From JAHJRJ01 sp037443685 (GTDB lineage Bacteria > Bacteroidota > Ignavibacteria > UBA10030 > BY39), in the NCBI GenBank assembly GCA_037443685.1, contig JBBINX010000007.1, positions 1 to 54,813 on the forward strand: a stretch of 54,813 bases of DNA, in the 5' to 3' direction. The notes beneath the pieces are model-generated. The model had not been told where the DNA came from and did no database searches. It was given only the letters and a program-made list of their open reading frames with translations. Positions 27,035 to 36,545 of this stretch are shown piece by piece. How positions within the stretch are numbered: position 1 is the stretch's first letter; every line of letters starts with the position of its first letter. A program made the position numbers and the translations under genes.

Positions 27035-30029
27035 AAAAATAAATATATTTATATTTTCCCTGGTTTTCTTAGCCTCGTTACTTATAAATTTAGACGAGAA
27101 AAAAAACAGTGGCATCTATTCAAACAACCCATCATATTACAGGTCAACTAATCGAATAAAAGCGGGAAAGCCAAAAGCGGATAAACCCGGCGAAGCAGTA
27201 AAATGGATGTTCGAGCAGAGGGCATATCCCACCAAGGGCATACCAACAGACTGGAGAAATCGCGCACTTACACACATAAATAATAATAATCTATTAAAGG
27301 ATTCAAAAACCGCTATAAATTGGACGGCAGTCGGTCCGTATAATATCGGTGGAAGGGTTCGTGCGATTGCAATATCTAACCAGAATCCTGATTTAATCTA
27401 TGCAAGCTCAGTTAGTGGTGGCATTTTTAAATCGACTAATGGCGGATCATCATGGGTACCAATAAGTGATTATGCGTCTAACCTTGCAATTTCTTCGATA
27501 GTAATCGACCCTAATAACAATAATATTATTTATGCAGGTACGGGAGAAGGCTTTTTCAACTACGACGCTGTACGCGGCGAGGGGATTTTGAAAACTAATG
27601 ACGGAGGTATTACTTGGAGTCTTCAGAAAAATTTTTCGGGTACAACTGAGTTTCCATACTTCATCAACGATTTATATTTGCGTCCCGATAGCACTAATAT
27701 TCTATACGCTGCCACAAACAACGGACTTTTTAGAACGACTAATTCAGGAAATAATTGGAGCTTCATTCATCAGGGTTCTTTCTCCATCCGAGCCACTCAA
27801 GTAGTTGGCGACCCCTTAACCCCGGCTACTTTTTATATATGCTATGGCAATCATACCCAAGATGGAATTTATAAAACTATAAATGGGGGTAAAACTTTTA
27901 CAAAATTATCCAGCGGTTTTCCAACTGCAGGATATAATCGAATTGCATTAGCTGTTTCGAAAAGCAATCCTAATATTTTATTTGCTTCTTTGGATTCTGC
28001 ATCAACACATTTTACACACAGCATTCAAAAATCCACAGACGGCGGTATAACTTGGACAGCAGTCGCTAAACCAATTGATCTAATGTTAGGCGGTTCACAT
28101 TTAGGCGGACAAGGTTGGTATAACAACGTTATAGCTGTACATCCTACTAATCAGAATTTGGTGTTTGCTGGTGGAGTTAATCTTTTTAAATCAACTAACG
28201 GAGGTGCCAGTTGGTCGATGAGTACTTATGGTTATCCGCCCTCAGCATATCCTTACGTCCATGTCGATCATCATGAAATAAAATTTCACCCCACCGATCC
28301 TGCTATTATATATTTTGGAACTGACGGCGGAATATTTAAAACAACGAATACAGGTACTACTTTTATTGAATTAAACAACGGATTTGAAACTACACAATTT
28401 TATAGCGGTGCGGTACATCCTACCTCCGATATTTATTACGGTGGAACACAAGACAACGGAACATTGAAATCGAATACTCTTCCAAACTGGTCGATGGTGT
28501 TTGGCGGTGATGGCGGTGCAACGGCAGTCGATTTCAATTCACCGAATATTGTTTACACTGAATATATAAATCTACATATTAGGAAATCCACAAATTCGGG
28601 AACAACTTGGTTAAGAGCAATGGCAGGCATTCCCGCAGGAACGGGAGAGTATGACGGGACTACTGACAGAGTTTTATTCATCGCACCTTTTGTTATGGAT
28701 CCGACTAATTCTTCTATACTTGTTGCTGGAACATACAAACTTTATAGAACTACTAATTCAGCAGTATCTTGGATAAGCATGAGTAATGATTTGACTGGAG
28801 ACGGAACTGGTGCAATCGGTTCAAAAATTTCTGCAATTGCTATTTCAAAAACATCTTCTTCAACGATTTATGTAGGAACTACGGGCAGCAGCACTTCGGC
28901 TTCGAGAGTTGTGGTTACAACAAATACGGGTGTGAGCTGGGCTACAATTAGCAAACCACCTCTTCCTAATCGTTATGTAACGAGTTTAGCCATTCACGAG
29001 AATAATTCTGATGTTGTTTGGGTTGGCTTCTCGGGCTACAACACTAACACAACGACAACACCAGGTCATATTTTTAAGAGTACAAATAGAGGGTCTTCTT
29101 GGACTGACGTAAGCGGCAACCTTCCAGATATTCCTATCAATACAATTATAGTCAACCCAAACTATGAGAAGAATATCTTGATTGGAACCGACCTTGGGAT
29201 TTTTGAAACTAATGATGGTGGAACGGTTTGGACCCAACAAAACTATGGAATGGCGAATGTAGTTGTTGCCGACCTAGACTTGCGCAGCGATTATTTTGTG
29301 TTTGCTGCAACGCACGGGAGAGGTATGTTTAAAGCGCGGCTAACAGTTTTTGCACCGAATGATACAATCTATCCGGGTGATACAAACAACGATGGCATCG
29401 TCGATGCGAGGGATATACTTCCGATTGCGCAATATTACGGGAACACCGGATATCCGCGTATTAATCCGTCGCTCAATTGGTCGCCCCAACAACTTAGTGG
29501 ACCATTTTCTCCGATACAAGCCGCATACGCTGATTGTAATGGTAACGGTACTGTTCAAGCAACTGATGTTCAGGCAATTATTCAAAATTGGTTTTTCACT
29601 CGCAACCCCATTTCTATGCAACCAACCAATCGTGTAACTACTTGTGAAGAACTACTAAATTCAATTGGAACGCATCCAACTTCCAGTCCGATGAAAGAAA
29701 TTCGAAGTGAAATTATCCGTTACAGGTCTGAATTACTCAACGTCCCAAACGAATGGAAATTAGACCAGAACTATCCAAATCCATTTAACTCGAGTACAAA
29801 GATAAGATTTAACACACCAGAAGAAGTTACATCGGTCAAACTAATTATCTACGATATAACAGGAAAGTTGATAAAGGAAATGGGTAAGACCAATGTCCTT
29901 CCAGGATATAATTATTTTGAATGGGATTCGACAAACGATAGCGGCCTCCCCGTTTCGAGCGGTGTTTTTTATTATACTCTGACTTCAGATAAAATCCGAC
30001 TCTCAAAAAAAATGATTTTAATTCGATAA
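27024..30029 (+). CDS. secreted Asp-box (BNR/sortilin-like) beta-propeller protein with dockerin and T9SS sorting domain
   Basis: 1001 residues. An N-terminal hydrophobic signal (1-22) is followed by a region with at least twelve Asp-box-like repeats (STNGGSSW, TNDGGITW, STDGGITW, STNSGTTW and similar) from about 130 to 760, as in VPS10/sialidase-type propellers. Two EF-hand-like dockerin loops follow: DTNNDGIVDARD from 786 and DCNGNGTVQATD from 837. The end (913-1001) is a T9SS type A sorting domain (LDQNYPNPFNSSTKIRF, IYDITGKL, KMILIR). It should cross the outer membrane by T9SS. The enzyme activity, if any, is unknown; Asp-box propellers often bind or cut glycans. A cohesin-like lipoprotein follows 12 nt later. 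Confidence 0.9.
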   Translation: MNFKKINIFIFSLVFLASLLINLDEKKNSGIYSNNPSYYRSTNRIKAGKPKADKPGEAVKWMFEQRAYPTKGIPTDWRNRALTHINNNNLLKDSKTAINWTAVGPYNIGGRVRAIAISNQNPDLIYASSVSGGIFKSTNGGSSWVPISDYASNLAISSIVIDPNNNNIIYAGTGEGFFNYDAVRGEGILKTNDGGITWSLQKNFSGTTEFPYFINDLYLRPDSTNILYAATNNGLFRTTNSGNNWSFIHQGSFSIRATQVVGDPLTPATFYICYGNHTQDGIYKTINGGKTFTKLSSGFPTAGYNRIALAVSKSNPNILFASLDSASTHFTHSIQKSTDGGITWTAVAKPIDLMLGGSHLGGQGWYNNVIAVHPTNQNLVFAGGVNLFKSTNGGASWSMSTYGYPPSAYPYVHVDHHEIKFHPTDPAIIYFGTDGGIFKTTNTGTTFIELNNGFETTQFYSGAVHPTSDIYYGGTQDNGTLKSNTLPNWSMVFGGDGGATAVDFNSPNIVYTEYINLHIRKSTNSGTTWLRAMAGIPAGTGEYDGTTDRVLFIAPFVMDPTNSSILVAGTYKLYRTTNSAVSWISMSNDLTGDGTGAIGSKISAIAISKTSSSTIYVGTTGSSTSASRVVVTTNTGVSWATISKPPLPNRYVTSLAIHENNSDVVWVGFSGYNTNTTTTPGHIFKSTNRGSSWTDVSGNLPDIPINTIIVNPNYEKNILIGTDLGIFETNDGGTVWTQQNYGMANVVVADLDLRSDYFVFAATHGRGMFKARLTVFAPNDTIYPGDTNNDGIVDARDILPIAQYYGNTGYPRINPSLNWSPQQLSGPFSPIQAAYADCNGNGTVQATDVQAIIQNWFFTRNPISMQPTNRVTTCEELLNSIGTHPTSSPMKEIRSEIIRYRSELLNVPNEWKLDQNYPNPFNSSTKIRFNTPEEVTSVKLIIYDITGKLIKEMGKTNVLPGYNYFEWDSTNDSGLPVSSGVFYYTLTSDKIRLSKKMILIR

Positions 30030-30041
30030 GGACGATGGTTA

Positions 30042-30605
30042 ATGAAGAAAACTATATTCTTAATAATATTATTACTATCCGTTGTTTTTTCTAATGGATG
30101 CAAAAAAGATCTCGTTAGTCCGCCACCAACCGTTGAAGATTTTTCATTTCCTCCGAGTACAAAGTTTGCAATTACAATTTACAGCTCTCAAACCGTTATC
30201 AATAAAGGAGATAACATCGATATCAGATTAGTATTTTACAATGTACAAAGTCTGTTCGGGACGGCGATAGAGTTAAACTACCCGAACAATTTGATTGAGT
30301 TCACGGATGACTCTAAGATGCTTTTAGGGCAGTTCTTTCAAATAAGAGATTCAACTTTGGTATTAAAGAAAGTCGAACAACTACAAGGGCGGGCAAGCGT
30401 TGGAATATCATACATTAAGGGAAGTGGATTGACTGCTAACGGCAGCGGCGTAGTTTTTAAGCTTAAGGGACGGGCTATCGCTGCAGGTGTTGCGCAGATT
30501 GATATCAATAAAAATAAATTGCAGATGTTAAGAAACGACGGCACATCGATTAATAATTTCTCAGACATTCTCATCGAAAATTTAACGCTTAATATCCAGT
30601 TTTGA
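30042..30605 (+). CDS. cohesin-like domain lipoprotein
   Basis: A 187-residue protein with a lipoprotein signal (SNG-C20). The mature part reads as a cohesin-type beta sandwich: opening strands FAITIYSSQTVINKGDNIDIRLVF, then the GTAIELNYPNNLIEF strand pair, GQFF, GRASVGISYIKGSG and the closing GVVFKLKGRA segment. Cohesins bind dockerins, and the neighbouring upstream gene carries a dockerin. Role inferred: an outer-membrane-anchored receptor for that or other dockerin proteins. It is in one operon with the Asp-box protein. The fold is assigned by pattern, without a profile search. Confidence 0.72.
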   Translation: MKKTIFLIILLLSVVFSNGCKKDLVSPPPTVEDFSFPPSTKFAITIYSSQTVINKGDNIDIRLVFYNVQSLFGTAIELNYPNNLIEFTDDSKMLLGQFFQIRDSTLVLKKVEQLQGRASVGISYIKGSGLTANGSGVVFKLKGRAIAAGVAQIDINKNKLQMLRNDGTSINNFSDILIENLTLNIQF

Positions 30606-30681
30606 TTTCACGATATTTTTTCATTATCTTAACACAAATTACAGTAACCTTACAACTAATAATAAAGCTGGAGATTAACCG

Positions 30682-32307
30682 ATGCCTCGGTTAGATACGC
30701 TGTTTTTGTTTGTAATTTTTATTGCACTTGTACTTTCTTCTTGTTCTAAAAGAGAAACCGCTATTACAACAAAAGATCAGTTATACATTTATCTTGATAC
30801 GCTTGAGCTTAAATATGAGGAAGCGTGTATCGCAACTGGCATTGCCAATTGGAATTTATACTCAAGAGATGGAAAATCAAACCTCAATGCAGTAAAGAAA
30901 AAATTCGCTGCAATTTTTTTAGATACACTTAACCGGAAAATAATTGAAGAGTGGCGCGCTAAATCGGGGTCGCTTGCCGACGAGATGCTGACTCGTCGCC
31001 TCGAACTTTGGTCGCGTACGTTCATAGGAGGAATTGTTTATTCCGATTCGCAAATATCGGTTCTCGAAAACAGCTTACAGGAACGGATTACTAATTTTAA
31101 TTTCCGGTTTGAAAGCCAAAATATCACTTTAGCTGATTTATCCAATCGGCTGAAAACCGAAAACAGCGAAAAACAGCGGCGTAAACTTTGGCTTACAACA
31201 AGTCAGTTATCGGGAAAGGCAGCAGACGATTTAATTAAGCTTGTAAAGCTGCGAAACGAAAAAGCTGTTTCTCTTGGCTTTTATAACTACTATTCTCTCT
31301 CGCTTTATCTTCAAAGTATCAGGGAAGATTGGTTGCTCACAATTTTAAATGAGTTAGAAGAGAAAACAAGGAATAAGTTTAAAGAATTCATCGAATCCTC
31401 AAAAAAGAAATTGAAGATAAAAAAGTTTCACGCTTGGGATTTTGACGCAGCTCTTTACAGATGGGCAACTATCTCAGATAATAATTTTCCAAAAGATTCG
31501 GTCTTAAATATCCTCCACCGCTTTCACCGTAACATCGGTTTCGAAGTTGACTCGCTTCCTATAAAAGAAATTATTAGAGATATTCCTTTTGGTGGTATAA
31601 ATGTTGGCATTCAAATACCCAAAGATTCCCGCCTGATAATCAATCCAATAAACGGTAAATGGTTTTATAACCGTGCGTTTCATGAATACGGCCACGCACT
31701 GCAAGTCGTACACACAAAAGTAAATTATCCCATATTGAAAGGTTACGAATGGATTCCTGGAGCATCAAGCGGTGCGTATTCCGAGGGTGTTGCGGAACTG
31801 CAAGCTGAATTCATTGACGATTATGAATGGTTAAAGACTTTTACAAATGCGTCGCAGGACGAAATCGAAAGATACATCGCAAGTAAAACATTTTCCGACT
31901 TATACTACTTACGCAGTACGCTAAAAGATTTCTTCTTTGAGTATGAGATGTATAAGAATCCGGAAAGAGATTTAGCAGAGGTGGAAAGGGAAATGTATTT
32001 TAAATATTTACTCGTCGAATTAGACGAAGGTACTCCGCACAGGTTTGCATCATCAATTTTGTACACGATATATCCGTGCTACTTTCAGAATTATGTTTTA
32101 TCGCACCTGATAGCTACACAGGTTTTCGAAGTGTTGGTGAACAAGTTTGGTGCTAATAGAATTTCGGATTCAAACGTTAGCAAATGGATTATCTCACATT
32201 TCTATGAAAAAGGGGAAACTGAAGATTGGCCCAAAAGGATCCGAGGTGCTTCCGGAAAATCGCTCGAAACAGGTGCGTATTTACGAAAATTAAAAATTAT
32301 GGATTAA
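30682..32307 (+). CDS. M2/M3-like zinc metallopeptidase, lipoprotein
   Basis: 541 residues with a lipobox (VLSS-C21). The gluzincin motif is H334-E-Y-G-H338 and the third ligand probably E368 in GAYSEGVAEL, the arrangement of ACE-like (M2) and oligoendopeptidase-like (M3) enzymes. The largely helical N-terminal half fits the same clan. It is predicted to trim peptides outside the inner membrane. It starts 76 nt after the cohesin-like gene and is followed nine nt later by the hybrid kinase, so the operon may continue. Confidence 0.83.
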   Translation: MPRLDTLFLFVIFIALVLSSCSKRETAITTKDQLYIYLDTLELKYEEACIATGIANWNLYSRDGKSNLNAVKKKFAAIFLDTLNRKIIEEWRAKSGSLADEMLTRRLELWSRTFIGGIVYSDSQISVLENSLQERITNFNFRFESQNITLADLSNRLKTENSEKQRRKLWLTTSQLSGKAADDLIKLVKLRNEKAVSLGFYNYYSLSLYLQSIREDWLLTILNELEEKTRNKFKEFIESSKKKLKIKKFHAWDFDAALYRWATISDNNFPKDSVLNILHRFHRNIGFEVDSLPIKEIIRDIPFGGINVGIQIPKDSRLIINPINGKWFYNRAFHEYGHALQVVHTKVNYPILKGYEWIPGASSGAYSEGVAELQAEFIDDYEWLKTFTNASQDEIERYIASKTFSDLYYLRSTLKDFFFEYEMYKNPERDLAEVEREMYFKYLLVELDEGTPHRFASSILYTIYPCYFQNYVLSHLIATQVFEVLVNKFGANRISDSNVSKWIISHFYEKGETEDWPKRIRGASGKSLETGAYLRKLKIMD

Positions 32308-32316
32308 TTTTTAGTT

Positions 32317-34503
32317 ATGATAAAAAAATATTCATCCGATTTTTATAATAGAATAATTGATATGGCCGACGAGTTAATTTTCCAAACAGACTACGATGGA
32401 AAATTTCTCTTCGTAAATCCGGCGACTCTGAAAACTACTGGCTACAATAGCGAAGAACTTTTTAGAACAATATTATTCAAACTTATCCCTCCCGAATATT
32501 CAAATACTGTCAAAGAATTTTTTTCCAATCAAATCAAAAATAAAATCGAAAAAACCTATTTCGAATTTCCCATAACTTGTAAATCGGGCAGAGTAATCTG
32601 GTTGGGACAAAGCACCGTGTGGGCGGAGGATGTTGCCGAGCTAAAAGGATTGCAGTGTATTGCGCGCGACATTACTCCGCGCAAGCTTGTTGAACAAGAA
32701 ACTTTAATGCTTGCGAAAATATTAGAGCAAACCACAGAGATGATTCTGATAACCGATAAGAAGGGTATAGTACAATATGTTAATTCTGCATTCGAGAAAA
32801 TTACGCAGTACACGAAATGGGAAATTATAGGTAAAAGAGTTGACGTATTGAGAACCGATGAAGAAACCCAACAATACATCGACGAAGCTTGGGGGAAAGT
32901 TCTTAACGGACAGGTTTGGCGCGGGATTATTAAGAACCGAAAAAAAGACGGCACTGTTTACGATGAAGAACTGACAATCAATCCGGTATTCAACGAATTC
33001 GGAGTCATCATAAATATTGTTGAGATTAAAAGAGATATATCCGAAGAAATAAAACAAAAAGATGCTTTAAGTAAAGCTGAAGAAAGGTTTAAAAGTCTAT
33101 TCGAAAATGCTATCGAAGGAATATACCAATCTTCTGTTGACGGTAAATTGCTCATGGCAAACCGGGCTCTTTTAGAGATGTTGGGATACGAGAGCATCGA
33201 CGAGTTAGAATCGAAAGACCTCGCTGATATTTATGTTAACCCCGAGGATCGCGCTGCTTTTCAGAAGATTATGGATAAGGACGGCAAAGTTATCGATTAC
33301 GAGATAAAGTTGAAGCGCAAAGATGGATTCGAAATATTCGTGCTCGAAAATTCACGTGCAGTTACTGATAACAAGGGGAATATAATATACTACGAAGGCA
33401 TTATACAGGATATTACCAAAAGGAAGGAAACAGAAAATGCCATAAGGAAACTGATCGCTCAGAAAGATAAATTCCTTTCGATTGTATCACACGACCTACG
33501 TGCGCCGTTCAACAGCATACTCGGTTTTACCGAAATTCTATTGGATGAAACTTCAGAGTTTAATACCGAAGAGAAAAAAGAGTTCCTCGTGTTTATTAAA
33601 CAAGCTGCTGAGCAGCAACTTAATCTGCTCGGTAACTTATTAGATTGGTCACGCATCGAAACGGGCAGGATCCGTTTCGAACCGAAACCAACCGACTTAA
33701 AAATGTTGGTTGAGAAATCTATTATTTCGTTAAAGGGAAACGCACTCAGGAAGCAAATTAACTTGTATTCAAACATCCAAGAAAATATTACGGTTAACAT
33801 TGACGAAAATTTAACACTTCAACTCTTCGGTAATTTATTATCGAACGCACTAAAATTTACACCTCAGAATGGCAGCGTGTGGGTTGATATTAATGACTCA
33901 CGAGTCGATTTCGTAAGTGTATCAGTAAACGACAATGGAATTGGCATCCCACATGAAGATTTTGATAAATTGTTTAGAATCGATACGAAATACTATTCGC
34001 GGGGAACCGAGGGCGAAGAAGGGTCGGGATTAGGACTTGCGCTCTGTGCAGAAATCGTTAAAAAACACGGCGGTAAAATCGAGGTAAAAAGTGAACTCAA
34101 CAAAGGTACTTCTTTCATTTTTAATTTACCGGCTGTTCGTAAATCTGTTCTTATCGTTGACGACAACAAAGGCGACCGCTCTTTAGCGATGCTCTACGTC
34201 CAACAATTATATCCTGATATTATCGTAATTGAAGCTCATAACGGTTACGAAGCGATGTCGTTAACAATGTCGCGCATCCCGTCGATCGTTCTTGCCGACT
34301 TTGCCATGCCTGGAATGGACGGTTTACGACTATTACAGGAATTAAAACAACAGCCACAAACTCGAAACATACCGGTAATAATAATTACTTCGTTCGAATC
34401 GAAAGCCGATGCAGTCTCGTTAACAGAGTATGGCGTAACAGAAATTTTAATTAAACCCATTGCTAAAGAAGAGTTACAACAAGTATTAGCCAAATATATA
34501 TGA
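32317..34503 (+). CDS. PAS-domain hybrid histidine kinase/response regulator
   Basis: 728 residues without transmembrane segments, so cytoplasmic. Three PAS(-PAC) domains occupy about 5-125, 130-250 and 258-375. A HisKA domain follows with phospho-acceptor H392 (VSHDLRAPFNS), then a HATPase with N box near 503, DNGIGIP near 540 and GSGLGLALC near 568. The C-terminal receiver spans 609-728 with phospho-acceptor D661 (VLADFAMPGMDG). No output or HPt domain is present, so phosphate must move to another protein. The signal is unknown. It overlaps the next lipoprotein gene by 4 bp (ATGA). Confidence 0.92.
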   Translation: MIKKYSSDFYNRIIDMADELIFQTDYDGKFLFVNPATLKTTGYNSEELFRTILFKLIPPEYSNTVKEFFSNQIKNKIEKTYFEFPITCKSGRVIWLGQSTVWAEDVAELKGLQCIARDITPRKLVEQETLMLAKILEQTTEMILITDKKGIVQYVNSAFEKITQYTKWEIIGKRVDVLRTDEETQQYIDEAWGKVLNGQVWRGIIKNRKKDGTVYDEELTINPVFNEFGVIINIVEIKRDISEEIKQKDALSKAEERFKSLFENAIEGIYQSSVDGKLLMANRALLEMLGYESIDELESKDLADIYVNPEDRAAFQKIMDKDGKVIDYEIKLKRKDGFEIFVLENSRAVTDNKGNIIYYEGIIQDITKRKETENAIRKLIAQKDKFLSIVSHDLRAPFNSILGFTEILLDETSEFNTEEKKEFLVFIKQAAEQQLNLLGNLLDWSRIETGRIRFEPKPTDLKMLVEKSIISLKGNALRKQINLYSNIQENITVNIDENLTLQLFGNLLSNALKFTPQNGSVWVDINDSRVDFVSVSVNDNGIGIPHEDFDKLFRIDTKYYSRGTEGEEGSGLGLALCAEIVKKHGGKIEVKSELNKGTSFIFNLPAVRKSVLIVDDNKGDRSLAMLYVQQLYPDIIVIEAHNGYEAMSLTMSRIPSIVLADFAMPGMDGLRLLQELKQQPQTRNIPVIIITSFESKADAVSLTEYGVTEILIKPIAKEELQQVLAKYI

Positions 34504-35000
34504 ATATGATAAAATTATTTTTCATAGTTGTATTAATTCTTACTATCAATCTTGTAGGTTGCGGAGGGGTGGAGAAAAAAACAACCGATTCGCACACACG
34601 ATTAATCCAACTTGCAAAAGAAACCCTGGAGATCGTTGCGCAGATTGAAGAACATGAAATGCGTTATGCCCAAAAAAAATCGTTGAATGATTGGACTATT
34701 GCCTATCAATTGAAAAGGGCGGGGGTTGATAGCTTATTAATTCAGTTGAACGATAAAATTTTAGAAGGGCGTTTTTTTGAAAAACTACCAGAGGAAGGGC
34801 TCACACAAAAAGCAAAAATTTTCCTTCACGCAGCCGAGAATATTAAAATCTATATTAATACCACAAATGTTGATATGACTCAATTAGTTGGTGGTAAGCC
34901 ACCGCCAGCATTTGATGTTTACAGTTCAGAACGATATTTAAAACCAGCAACCAGCGAACTACAAAAAATTTTAGATAACGAAAGCAAATCGTCAAAATAA
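34500..35000 (+). CDS. predicted lipoprotein (166 aa), unknown
   Basis: A lipobox LVG-C21 ends the signal. The mature protein is helical and charged, with Gly/Pro-rich GGKPPPAFDVYSSERY near 135-150. No known family is recognised. It is coupled to the hybrid kinase by an ATGA overlap, so a sensory or accessory role in the same pathway is possible but unproven. Confidence 0.7.
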   Translation: MNMIKLFFIVVLILTINLVGCGGVEKKTTDSHTRLIQLAKETLEIVAQIEEHEMRYAQKKSLNDWTIAYQLKRAGVDSLLIQLNDKILEGRFFEKLPEEGLTQKAKIFLHAAENIKIYINTTNVDMTQLVGGKPPPAFDVYSSERYLKPATSELQKILDNESKSSK

Positions 35001-35032
35001 AACTATTTTTTAATAAAATAATAGGAGAATTT

Positions 35033-35599
35033 ATGAAAAAAATACTTTTAACAGGTCTTACAGCCGGCATTGTTATTACTATCTGGCAATTTGCAGCGTG
35101 GATGATTCTACCATTTCACAAAGATACTATTAAGCCGTTGTCGAACGAAGAATCCGTAACTGTAGTTTTAGAAAACTCAATTACCGAAGAAGGCGTCTTT
35201 AGTATTCCTTATTCCCCGCAACAGATGGACAATCAGGAAGAAGTGAAGAAGTGGGAAGAAAAAATCCGCAGCGGACCAATAGCAACGATATTTTATCGTC
35301 CGACTGGCGACGATCCAGCAATGACGTCCCAGTTTATTATCGGAATTATCATACAAATTATCGCTGCTATGATTGCAGCGTGGTTGCTTTCGCGAAGTAC
35401 TGCTGCTTCTCAATCGTATATTTCCCGTGTCTGTTATGTAGGTATTTTAGGTATATTTGCATCTATTATAACTCATGTTTCATACTGGAACTGGATGTAT
35501 TTTCCTTTCAAATACACAACCGCGATGATGTCTGATTTGATAATCGGCTGGATTATAGGCGGATTCGTGATTGCAGCGTTTATAAAGCAGGCAAAATAA
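35033..35599 (+). CDS. predicted integral membrane protein (188 aa), unknown
   Basis: Four hydrophobic segments: about 4-27, 97-117, 133-155 and 165-184. A ~65-residue polar loop lies between the first two and probably faces the periplasm. The start has a good AGGAG Shine-Dalgarno. No motif allows a functional assignment. It lies 33 nt behind the lipoprotein gene and is probably in the same operon. Confidence 0.7.
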   Translation: MKKILLTGLTAGIVITIWQFAAWMILPFHKDTIKPLSNEESVTVVLENSITEEGVFSIPYSPQQMDNQEEVKKWEEKIRSGPIATIFYRPTGDDPAMTSQFIIGIIIQIIAAMIAAWLLSRSTAASQSYISRVCYVGILGIFASIITHVSYWNWMYFPFKYTTAMMSDLIIGWIIGGFVIAAFIKQAK

Positions 35600-36002
35600 C
35601 AAATCAATAACCAAGCTCGCGCCCTAAATATTTTTATATCATTTTTTATCATTTGCTTGAAAGCAACTGCGATAGCTGAATAAAAAATTTATTAAAGTTC
35701 TTTTTTAGTTTATTTTCTTGCAGTTCACTATAGTGAACCCGATAATGAAAATTTTTTCACAGTTGGCTTTTGCCACACACATTGATTAAACAGGAAGAAA
35801 AACTTATATTAAAAACGAAAAGTTTAGTAAAAAAAAGTGAAAAAATAAAACGAAAATAAAGAAATCATCAGCCGCCGAGAATAAAATGGAATTATTCTCA
35901 GTAAGTATATTTTCTTGAAAGGTATAAGAAATTAGTATAGGGAAATATAAATTGACTTTAACAATTCTGTTTGTTATTTTTCTAACAATCAATTAGGTAG
36001 AG
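35600..36002. other. 403-bp AT-rich intergenic region with one palindrome
   Basis: Very AT-rich DNA without a credible ORF. It carries the perfect 16-bp palindrome GTTCACTATAGTGAAC at 35723-35738, about 265 nt before the next gene. I see no clear terminator for the upstream operon; the rest shows A/T tracts only. Confidence 0.6.
35723..35738. promoter_or_regulatory. perfect 16-bp palindrome, operator-like
   Basis: GTTCACTATAGTGAAC is fully self-complementary with no loop, as expected for a dimeric repressor site rather than an RNA hairpin. No cognate regulator can be named. Confidence 0.45.
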
Positions 36003-36545
36003 ATGCCAAAACTTACTATCGATGAAATACGGCAACGTTTTTCTTCAGCCACAGATTTTAATGAAATATTCGATGCTTTCGAATCTGCGCTGAATGAAAA
36101 TGTTCAAGACATCGAGCTTTACCGTTTATTATTCTGGAATGACTCGCTTACAACCGATGAGTTGTGTCTCTTCGGTGAAAAATTATCTCAAGTATTTCCT
36201 AACCTTGCCTATGATGTATATATGTGGCTCGCTAAGGTTTTTGAAGTTACTTACTCGATGTACGATAATTACGAATTAACACTCCAATATTTCAACAAAG
36301 CAGCATCCGTCAAACCGGACGAGGTAGAAACTTACATTGCCGCAAGCGATTGTTATGAGCCCGACCTAAACATTCCACCAATCGACTATCTTTTAGATTT
36401 TTTGAAACATGGTTTGGAATATGTGAAAGATAAAACATTACTTTATAGACGCCTCTCCGAGTTGTACGAAAAAGCAGGCGACGACGAACAGAGCCTATAC
36501 TATCGGAAGAAAGCCGAAGAGGACGAAGGTCTTTCGCCCGAATAA
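36003..36545 (+). CDS. TPR-like helical repeat protein (180 aa)
   Basis: Acidic, all-helical protein of 180 residues. Segments such as NYELTLQYFNKAASVKPDEVETYIAA fall within it as TPR-like helix pairs around 90-125, with another pair near 150-175. No signal peptide. TPR proteins serve as interaction scaffolds, and the partner is unknown. Its stop overlaps the DMT transporter start by one base (TAATG), indicating coupling. Confidence 0.72.
   Translation: MPKLTIDEIRQRFSSATDFNEIFDAFESALNENVQDIELYRLLFWNDSLTTDELCLFGEKLSQVFPNLAYDVYMWLAKVFEVTYSMYDNYELTLQYFNKAASVKPDEVETYIAASDCYEPDLNIPPIDYLLDFLKHGLEYVKDKTLLYRRLSELYEKAGDDEQSLYYRKKAEEDEGLSPE

Noticed and set aside
33352..33361. A CACGTG core (TTCACGTGCA) inside the kinase gene considered as a third parS site.
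   Set aside because: The flanking bases do not match the ParB consensus; the same applies to the cores near 15580, 37980 and 52070.
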